From: Anaerolineae bacterium
GTDB taxonomy: Bacteria; Chloroflexota; Anaerolineae; Promineifilales; Promineifilaceae
Reading direction: 5' to 3'
Assembly (NCBI GenBank): GCA_023384415.1
Contig: JAHDWJ010000002.1
Location: 74,566-129,462, forward strand
Length of the DNA: 54,897 nt
Made by a program: the position numbers and the translations under genes
Shown here: positions 44,348 to 50,728 of the stretch, piece after piece
Numbering within the stretch: the first letter of the stretch is position 1
Layout of the letters: each line of letters begins with the position of its first letter
Notes under the pieces: generated by a model
Database searches by the model: none
Told to the model about the DNA's origin: nothing
The model's input: only the letters and a program-made list of their open reading frames with translations

Positions 44348-44598
44348 CCCTCACCCCCGGCCCCTCTCCCAAAATCGGGCGAGGGGAGCGTTCCCTCTCC
44401 TGGGGGAGAGGGCCAGGGTGAGGGGGGTCTGTGCCCTCACTCCCAGGCCCCTCTCCCAAAATCGGGCGAGGGGAGCGTTCCCTCTCCCTGGGGAGAGGGC
44501 CAGGGTGAGGGGGGTCTGTGCCCTCACCCCAGGCCCCTCTCCCAAAATCGGGCGAGCGGAGCGTTCCCTCTCCCTGGGGAGAGGGCCAGGGTGAGGGG
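44348..44598. repeat. Three tandem REP-like units, family A (copy 4a-c)
   Basis: Three units of 86-87 bp starting at 44348, 44434 and 44521, nearly identical to each other. Each has CCCTCAC...GGCCCCTCTCCC, AAAATCGGGCGAG, GGAGCGTTCCCTCTCC and GGGAGAGGGCCAGGGTGAGG. Each can fold into at least one long hairpin. The block starts directly after the ATPase stop codon and ends before the permease start. Confidence 0.92.
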
Positions 44599-44600
44599 CC

Positions 44601-46115
44601 TTACTGGTCTATCAAAGTTCCCGTCATCATCAGGCCAATTTCATCCAGGTATCTAAGCTGGGCAGGCACGGTGCCCATGATCATCCCACTGAACATACCA
44701 GCAATGCGATCACTCAAGGCCATTAGCTCTTCTAACTCTTCAGAGATGAGGAGAATGGCCGCACCTTCATCCCGCTGCTCTAACAAAAGAGTTTGAATGG
44801 ACTCAATGGCCCCAACATCTAACCCTCTGGTAGGCTGTACAGCAACGATTAAGCGGGGGTGGGCAGATATTTCCCGCGCCAAAATCACTTTTTGTAAGTT
44901 GCCCCCAGATAGTTTGCGGGCCAGGGTGCGAACGCCGGGAGCTAAGATGGCGTATTTCTCTTTGAGGTTACGGGCATAGGTACGGGCGTTGTTGAAGTTG
45001 ATGCGCCAGCCATCGCCAATGGGATCATCCCGGTAATTTTTCATGATGCTGTTTTCGGTGATGCTCAAGTTGGGGGCGGTGCCGACTTTGGTGCGGTCTT
45101 CGGGGATGTGGGAGACGCCCAGGCGAATGGCTTCGATAGGGGGGCGGTTGCTGACGGGCTGCCCATTGACGGTGATGAGACCCTGGCACGGCCGCAGCCC
45201 AGTGATGACCTGGGCCAGTTCGCTTTGCCCATTGCCCGATACGCCAGCAATGCCCAGGATTTCGCCGCTGCGAATTTCCAGGGAGACGTTTTTGAGGGCA
45301 GGTAGCCCTTTGTCATTTTCGGCGGAGACGTTTTGCAGCCGCAGCACGACTTCACCGGGGTCATGCGGCCGCTTCTCTACCGTAAAAACCACCTTACGCC
45401 CCACCATCATCTGGGCCAACTCCGCTCTGGTAAGGCCGGCCATGGGCTGGCCCGCAGCCGTCACCCGCCCTTTACGCAGCACCGTGACTCTATCGGCAAT
45501 CGCCATCACTTCATGCAATTTATGGCTGATGAAGATGATAGATTTGCCCTGGTTAGCCATCTGGCGCAGGGTTTTCATCAACTCCGTGATCTCTTTAGGG
45601 GCCAGCACCGCTGTTGGTTCATCCATGATGAGGATGTTGGCCCCCCGGTACAATGTTTTGAGGATTTCTACCCGCTGCTGCTCACCCACCGAAAGCTGCC
45701 AGATTTTAGCTTTGGGGTCTACCCGCAAGCCAAACTGCTCTTGTAAGGCCAGGATTTGTTGATCAAATTGGGGCAGGTTAAGGAAAAAACGCGGCCGCTC
45801 CAGCCCTAAAAGAATATTTTCTGTGACTGTCTGGCTGGGTACCAGCATAAAATGTTGATGCACCATGCCAATCCCCTGGGCAATGGCATCTTTAGGGGAA
45901 TGAAACTGCACAACCTGGTCATTGATTTTGATTTGCCCACTGGTTGGCTGGTAGAGGCCGGCCAGAACATTCATCAACGTACTTTTGCCGGCCCCATTTT
46001 CTCCCAGCAGGGCATGAATCTCCCCTGGCTTGAGGGTGAAATTGACATGATCATTTGCCAGGACACCTGGAAAACGGATCACAATATCACACATCTCAAC
46101 AGCGTATTCACTCAT
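44601..46115 (-). CDS. Nucleoside-type ABC importer ATPase (two ATP-binding domains)
   Basis: A 504-residue protein with two ABC domains, as in NupO/YufO and RbsA. Domain 1 (1-240) has Walker A GENGAGKST, signature LSVGEQQRVEI and Walker B LIMDEPTAVL. Domain 2 (260-500) has a degenerate P-loop GVSGNGQSE, signature LSGGNLQKVI and Walker B IVAVQPTRGLD, as is normal for the family. It powers uptake with the two permeases and the BMP lipoprotein. It follows the lipoprotein gene by about 105 bp. Confidence 0.94.
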   Translation of the reverse strand: MSEYAVEMCDIVIRFPGVLANDHVNFTLKPGEIHALLGENGAGKSTLMNVLAGLYQPTSGQIKINDQVVQFHSPKDAIAQGIGMVHQHFMLVPSQTVTENILLGLERPRFFLNLPQFDQQILALQEQFGLRVDPKAKIWQLSVGEQQRVEILKTLYRGANILIMDEPTAVLAPKEITELMKTLRQMANQGKSIIFISHKLHEVMAIADRVTVLRKGRVTAAGQPMAGLTRAELAQMMVGRKVVFTVEKRPHDPGEVVLRLQNVSAENDKGLPALKNVSLEIRSGEILGIAGVSGNGQSELAQVITGLRPCQGLITVNGQPVSNRPPIEAIRLGVSHIPEDRTKVGTAPNLSITENSIMKNYRDDPIGDGWRINFNNARTYARNLKEKYAILAPGVRTLARKLSGGNLQKVILAREISAHPRLIVAVQPTRGLDVGAIESIQTLLLEQRDEGAAILLISEELEELMALSDRIAGMFSGMIMGTVPAQLRYLDEIGLMMTGTLIDQ

Positions 46116-46219
46116 AAGGCAGTCGCGGTTTTAGGGGGTCGTGTGCTGCGTGAAACGTGATGCGTGAAACTGCGTCACGTATCACGTTTCACTCTTTATC
46201 CAACCCCTAAACTCCAAAC

Positions 46220-47425
46220 CTAATTATCTAATGAGGGGAGTTCGGCGGTGATGTTTTGATTCCACCAATACATGCAGGTTTCACACGGGCTGCCGAACTG
46301 TTTGAACCCATCCAAATCTTCCTGCTTCAGAGAGACCCCGGCGGGTAAAATGGTGTTGCCCTGGTTATCAATGATGGGGCCCTTGAACACATCAAACCGG
46401 GTGAACTGACCGGCTAACATCTGGGCCAAAATGGTTCGTACCAGGGCTAAATCCTCGGCGGGCAGTTCGGCCAGGCCCGGCTGCAAGGTCTCCCCAGGCA
46501 TGAACCCATACAACCCTAACGCCCCACTGTCAGCATCGAAATATTCCCAGCCACCCTTCCAGGTACCGGCACGGGAATCAGCCACGATTTGGGCGTATAT
46601 TGGCCCCCAATTCCAATACATAGAAGTCAGGCAAGCATCAATCACACAGTTGCCGGAATAATCATAGGTGATCCCCCATTTGCCGGGGGGGGCAACTTCA
46701 GCGGGAGCGGGGGTATCAGCCCCGGTCATAACGATCTGAACGCCGGCATCAAACAAGGATTTGGCGGCTTCTTGCTCAATAACTGGATCGTGCCAGGTGT
46801 AAATCCAGCGCACATCTATGGTGCATTCGGGGCAGGTAACGGCCGCACCCAGGGCAAAGGCATTGCCTAAACGTAACACTTCGGGAATAGGGAAGGTGGC
46901 GGTGTAACCCAGGCGGGGGTTGCCGTCCATTTTAGCCCGGCTGCCCGCTAACATCCCGGCCAAATATTTCATGTTTTCCATGGCCCCAAACAGGTTACCG
47001 AAATTTTCCCCATTGGCTTTGAAGCCGCTGACGTGGATGATGTCCACGTTGGGGAATTCGCTGGCGACTGTTTCGGAAGGGTCCATGAAGCCGAAGGAGG
47101 TGGTGAAGATGACATCGAACCCTTTACGGGCCAGGGAGCGGATCACTTGCTCGGCGTCGGCCCCTTCAGGGACGTTTTCGACAAAGGCGGTATGGACATC
47201 AGCCAAATTGGCCTGCACATATTGCCGCCCAACATCATGGGCCTGGGTCCAGCCGCCGTCGTTGTGGGGGCCAATGTAGACGAAGGCGACGTTGTATTTG
47301 CCATCCTGGACGGCGGGGATTTGGAATCCAGCGACGGTTTCCTCTCGATCCCGTCCGCCACAGGCGGCTAACAGGAGCATCAAGCTAAGACAAAGGGTTA
47401 TGATTTTCCAAATTTTGCTGTTCAT
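46220..47425 (-). CDS. BMP-family nucleoside-binding lipoprotein
   Basis: A 401-residue substrate-binding lipoprotein. Signal peptide with lipobox L-A-A-C (about Cys22), then the PBP1-like BMP/PnrA fold: NVAFVYIGPHNDGGWTQAHD, VIFTTSFGFMDPS, IIHVSGFKANGENFGN, RLGYTATFPIPEVLR. BMP proteins bind purine or other nucleosides. The C-terminal tail with C-E-T-C-M-Y-W-W is longer than usual (most are about 340-360). AGGAGAAG precedes the ATG. First gene of the importer operon and has its own promoter candidate. Confidence 0.93.
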   Translation of the reverse strand: MNSKIWKIITLCLSLMLLLAACGGRDREETVAGFQIPAVQDGKYNVAFVYIGPHNDGGWTQAHDVGRQYVQANLADVHTAFVENVPEGADAEQVIRSLARKGFDVIFTTSFGFMDPSETVASEFPNVDIIHVSGFKANGENFGNLFGAMENMKYLAGMLAGSRAKMDGNPRLGYTATFPIPEVLRLGNAFALGAAVTCPECTIDVRWIYTWHDPVIEQEAAKSLFDAGVQIVMTGADTPAPAEVAPPGKWGITYDYSGNCVIDACLTSMYWNWGPIYAQIVADSRAGTWKGGWEYFDADSGALGLYGFMPGETLQPGLAELPAEDLALVRTILAQMLAGQFTRFDVFKGPIIDNQGNTILPAGVSLKQEDLDGFKQFGSPCETCMYWWNQNITAELPSLDN

Positions 47426-47571
47426 GGTTTTCTTCTCCTAAAAATAACCACTGACAAAAGGAACGCGGGGGACGATAAGTTTCTTGCCTGTTCAGGTGAA
47501 AAGGCAGCTTGCTCGACAATTGGCTAAAGCTATCAAGCTAAAAGTGCGGCCGCGTTGCCCTGATGGCCGTG

Positions 47572-47599
47572 ATTGTAGCAACACGTGGGCGGGGGGCAA
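47572..47599 (-). promoter_or_regulatory. Promoter candidate for the nucleoside importer operon
   Basis: On the minus strand TTGCCC (47594-47599), a 16-bp spacer and TACAAT (47572-47577) with an extended -10 TGCTACAAT. It leaves a leader of about 140 nt before the BMP start, with a GCCT...AGGC hairpin and one GCGGCCGC octamer (47546). No known riboswitch fold was recognised in it. Confidence 0.45.
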
Positions 47600-47602
47600 T
47601 GT

Positions 47603-48814
47603 TTAGGCGGGGGGCAAGGATTGTTTGAAGGTTTGGAAATGTTCATGGAGTTCGTCGCGGCCGCTGCCTCTGGCTAACTCAATCGCTTTATCAATATCCC
47701 GCCGGGCTGGGGCCATCTCATTTTGTCGCCGATGGACCATAGCTCGCAAATAATACGCCTGGGCCAGCCGCATCCGATTGGCTTCTGATTGGTCCGGGAT
47801 GTTCTGGGCCGTCTCAATAGCGTAGCTGAGATGGTTTAACGCCTTCTCTGCCCGCTCCAGGTTCAGGTTGTGCTGCCCCAAGAGCAAATGAGCGATGACC
47901 AGATAATCGGGTTGGCCGATGGGGCGAGCCAGGGCTTGCTGCAAATGCTCTAATACGGCGCGGGGAAAATGGGCCTGGTTGGTAAGTTGGACCAGGGCCA
48001 ATTCGACGTAGCCATCCCCAACATCAGGAAACGCCCTGATGAGCTTTTGCCCTTCCCGTTGGGCCTGACTGAGAAGGCCGGCCTGGCGTAGCGCTTTGAC
48101 ATGTTGTAGTTGGCTGGCTAAATCACGCGGCCGCGCGGCCGCGGCCGCTTCTGTCTGGCGTAGTTGAGCCAACTGGGCCGCCGATTCCGCCTGGGGCAGA
48201 TCAAACCACCCCTGCCGCTGCCCATACCACATCAAGGCCAACCCTACCCCGTGCAGCACCACCGCCAGACCGCTTAACTGAGGTGTCCGCTCAAAGTTAT
48301 AAATGATGCGCCAGTCACCAATGAAGGTAAAAGCGGAAAACAGGGGGTAGAAGATGAGGCTGAAATAAAGCTGCATCCGCAAACTTCGCAAGCCAAAGTA
48401 ACGCAAGCTGCTGCTGCGATGACGGCGCAAAACCAGCCACAGGGTCAGGCCAAAAAGGAGTGATCCCAGGGTGCCGGCCAGGGAGATGAACCATTGTTCC
48501 TCAGCCAGGAAGAACCGGTCGGCCTGGACAAACCCCCAATAAAAGCCATAGCCACAGCGAGCAATGCGGCCGCCGAACGCCCAAATCGGCAGAGCATGAA
48601 ACAGCTCATGGACGGCCACTGACGGGGGAATCGCCAGGAAAAAAGCGGCCTGCTCCCCCAGCCACGCCTTGCGCGGCGTCAGCGGCTCCAGCTTAAACTC
48701 TCCCCACTCCCGCCACAATATCTGCCCCAACTGCACTCCCCGAAACGCCTGGAGCAGCGACAGCCCATAAAAAAGCAGCTCAATGGGGTTAGTAGATAGT
48801 TGAAAGCAGCCCAT
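47603..48814 (-). CDS. M50-like membrane metallopeptidase fused to TPR domain
   Basis: A 403-residue protein. The N-terminal half is membrane-embedded with the zinc-protease motif H-E-L-F-H (His69, Glu70, His73) inside a hydrophobic segment (AIPPSVAVHELFHALPIWAF), as in site-2-type proteases, and a later GDW that could supply the third metal ligand. The C-terminal half (about 235-400) is cytosolic and made of TPR-like helices (QAYYLRAMVHRRQNEMAPAR). It may cleave membrane-bound regulators or be a non-proteolytic M50 relative. A triple GCGGCCGC cluster codes the AAAAARPRD linker between the halves. Confidence 0.75.
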   Translation of the reverse strand: MGCFQLSTNPIELLFYGLSLLQAFRGVQLGQILWREWGEFKLEPLTPRKAWLGEQAAFFLAIPPSVAVHELFHALPIWAFGGRIARCGYGFYWGFVQADRFFLAEEQWFISLAGTLGSLLFGLTLWLVLRRHRSSSLRYFGLRSLRMQLYFSLIFYPLFSAFTFIGDWRIIYNFERTPQLSGLAVVLHGVGLALMWYGQRQGWFDLPQAESAAQLAQLRQTEAAAAARPRDLASQLQHVKALRQAGLLSQAQREGQKLIRAFPDVGDGYVELALVQLTNQAHFPRAVLEHLQQALARPIGQPDYLVIAHLLLGQHNLNLERAEKALNHLSYAIETAQNIPDQSEANRMRLAQAYYLRAMVHRRQNEMAPARRDIDKAIELARGSGRDELHEHFQTFKQSLPPA

Positions 48815-48890
48815 AGGTTAGTTTGCGAGTTTGCGAGTGGGTGAGTTTCCCAGTCTCCAGTTTCCAGTCTCCAGTCGCCTAATCTCCCCC

Positions 48891-49835
48891 TCACTCCACC
48901 CACGTCCCCGTCTGCCCATCCAGGGCACGGCGAATATTTTCCGGGTTGGTGATGAGGGCGCGGTGGCCGGTTTGTTGGACAAAAGCCAAAACAGATTCAA
49001 TTTTAGGCAGCATACTCCCTTTGGCAAAATGTCCCTCAGCCATAAACGTTTGCGCCTGGCGCACCGTCATCCGGGCCAGGTTTTGCTGCTGGGGGGTGTT
49101 GAAATGGACAGCCACCTGCTCAACCCCAGTCGAGATGAGGAACAAATCCACATTGAGCCGGGTAGCCAGCAGGCTGCTGGCTCGATCTTTGTCAATGACC
49201 GCATACACTCCTTTTAATTCACGCAGCTCCCCGGCCATATTTTGGATGACGGGAATCCCCCCCCCCCCAACAGCAATCACCACATGCCCGGCATTGATCA
49301 AATCACGAATGGCTGGCTCTTCCATGATGCGCAGAGGCTGCGGGGAAGCCACTACCCGGCGCCAGCCGCGGCCGGCATCCTCAACCACCTGCCACCCTTC
49401 CTGCTCAAACATTCGGGCCTTTTCTTCAGTTAAAAAAGAGCCAATCGGCTTGCTGGGATGGGCAAAGGCGGGATCATCCGCATCTACCAATACCTGGGTG
49501 ACGACGGTGACAACATTTTTACGCAGGCCGCGCCGCCGCAGCTCGTTGGCCAGGGCTTGCTGGAGCATATAGCCAATAGACCCCTGGGTATGGGCAACGA
49601 TCAAATCCAGGGGCAAGGTATATAATTCATGGGCCGAAAGCTCCATGCGGCGTAAATTATTGCCCACCTGGGGGCCATTGCCGTGGGTAACAATCAGCTC
49701 CCACCCCCGTTCGATCATGTCGGCCAGGTGGTTTACCGTCAGGCGGACAGCTTCCCACTGGTTAGGCACATCGGCCCGATCATTGCTAATAACGAGGGAG
49801 TTGCCCCCCACAGCGACTAAGGCGGTGCGACTCAT
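48891..49835 (-). CDS. arcC: Carbamate kinase
   Basis: A 314-residue amino-acid-kinase fold enzyme: ATP + carbamate (from NH3 and CO2) to carbamoyl phosphate, usually run toward ATP. It starts LVAVGGNSL, with VTHGNGPQVGN, the characteristic IVAHTQGSIGYMLQQAL and VIAVGGGGIPVI. No arginine deiminase or ornithine carbamoyltransferase is nearby, so it may serve purine or allantoin breakdown, given the nucleoside importer 1.5 kb away; this link is only positional. Confidence 0.94.
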   Translation of the reverse strand: MSRTALVAVGGNSLVISNDRADVPNQWEAVRLTVNHLADMIERGWELIVTHGNGPQVGNNLRRMELSAHELYTLPLDLIVAHTQGSIGYMLQQALANELRRRGLRKNVVTVVTQVLVDADDPAFAHPSKPIGSFLTEEKARMFEQEGWQVVEDAGRGWRRVVASPQPLRIMEEPAIRDLINAGHVVIAVGGGGIPVIQNMAGELRELKGVYAVIDKDRASSLLATRLNVDLFLISTGVEQVAVHFNTPQQQNLARMTVRQAQTFMAEGHFAKGSMLPKIESVLAFVQQTGHRALITNPENIRRALDGQTGTWVE

Positions 49836-49917
49836 AAAATAACCTCACGAGGAAAAGGGGATGGGATAGAGAACTATTTTAGCCTAGTTTTCGTAAAGGC
49901 TGTAACCTTGAGGGGAT

Positions 49918-50035
49918 GGGTTTCGGGGTGAAGGTTTCAAGGTGAAGGTTTCAGGTTTCAGGTTTCAGGTTGTCGTATTTGCTTTCGTATTCGTATTCGT
50001 TTTCGTTTTCATCGTCGCAATCGTATTCGTTTGTA
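49918..50035. repeat. Microsatellite tracts (GGTTTCA)n and (TTTCGT)n
   Basis: Degenerate heptamer repeats GGTTTCA (about 49934-49972) run into hexamer TTTCGT/TATTCG repeats (about 49975-50030). They directly border the MITE-like element. Confidence 0.75.
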
Positions 50036-50040
50036 TATCC

Positions 50041-50255
50041 GCAATTCTCAATTTGCCCGGAAATGAATGTAGGGGTGGGATAGGTGGGCCAGGGTTTTGG
50101 TCGAACGAGACCGTTCAGTTCCCACCTGTCTCGCCCCGCTTTGGCTGAAACAGAGGCAAAGGGGGTGAGACAGGCGGGAATACAGTTGAACCGCTTGACC
50201 TAAATGGTTGCCCGCCTGTCCCACCCCTACGACGGGTCTTAAATTTAGAATTGCT
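50041..50255 (-). mobile_element. MITE-like element, family B (copy 1), with target duplication
   Basis: Ends GCAATTCTCAATTT and AAATTTAGAATTGC are inverted repeats matching at 13 of 14 positions. The element is flanked on both sides by the 12-bp direct repeat GTTTGTATATCC (50029-50040 and 50256-50267), a likely target-site duplication. The interior (GGGGTGGGATAGGTGGG, CCCACCTGTCTCGCCCCGC, TTGCCCGCCTGTCCCACCCC) is an imperfect long palindrome. It codes for nothing and would need a transposase from elsewhere. Same family as 53286-53507, in the opposite orientation. Confidence 0.85.
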
Positions 50256-50314
50256 GTTTGTATATCCTAAACCTGGACAAGCTAGAAGAGATTTATCCAC
50301 AGATGTCACAGATG

Positions 50315-50482
50315 AGACCACTGAAAAAGCCACGAATTTCACGAAGGAACACGCATTTTTCTTTGGTACTTTGCGCCTTCGCGTCTCTGCGCGACCTTTT
50401 TTCAGTAGAGTCACAGATGAACACAGATTTCTAAACTATCGGTGACAATCTGTGTCATCTGTGGATTAGTTCCTGTTTTCTG
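50315..50482. repeat. Family-D repeat (copy 4) joined to CACAGATG repeat (copy 2)
   Basis: GCCACGAATTTCACGAAGGA, ACTTTGCGCCTTCGCGTC and GCGCGACCTTTTTTCAGTAG repeat family D; CACAGATGAACACAGATT and CATCTGTGGATTAGTTCC repeat the tract at the DUF3368 break. Confidence 0.8.
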
Positions 50483-50634
50483 TACCAGAAGTTGGGTCAT
50501 AAGGTACTGGACCTGGACAAGCCAGAAGCGAATCTCGCGCAAAGGCGCAGAGTCGCGGAGAAAAAGCCTTCTGCGCTCCTGCGTCTCTGGCAGCCGGCGG
50601 TCAATAGGCGACCAACAGGAAACCACCCATCAAG

Positions 50635-50683
50635 GGCAAAATCGCGGTCGGCGGTCAATTTGTAAAGATCGCTTAAACTATGC
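50635..50683 (+). repeat. Family-E repeat upstream of the S9 peptidase gene
   Basis: GCAAAATCGCGGTCGGCGG, TTTGTAAAGATC and TAAACTATGCC align with 31916-31966, which also precedes a plus-strand gene. It ends 46 bp before the S9 peptidase start. Regulatory or repeat origin is open. Confidence 0.6.
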
Positions 50684-50728
50684 CTGATTACGAATACGCT
50701 TGCGATCACGAGTTTAAGGAGAAAAAAA

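Larger units (their letters stand above)
49836..50728. other. 893-bp repeat-rich spacer
   Basis: Between the divergent arcC and S9 peptidase genes. In order: short GGTTTCA and TTTCGT microsatellites (49918-50035), a MITE-like element (50041-50255), two copies of CCTGGACAAGC-AGAAG (about 50272 and 50511), a family-D repeat (50315-50420), a CACAGATG repeat (50415-50482), rearranged pieces of family D (about 50528-50590) and a family-E repeat (50635-50683). Frames of 60-100 codons here translate the repeats and are not credible genes. Confidence 0.8.

Noticed and set aside
44348..44598. CRISPR array
   Set aside because: Units are palindromic and contiguous with period 86-87 bp; there are no unique spacers and no cas genes.
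47426..47571. Purine riboswitch in the nucleoside importer leader
   Set aside because: The conserved purine-riboswitch core and loop sequences are not seen; only generic hairpins are present.
50115..50687. Several 60-100-codon frames in the repeat-rich spacer
   Set aside because: They translate the MITE, family-D and CACAGATG repeats; similar frames arise at every copy.
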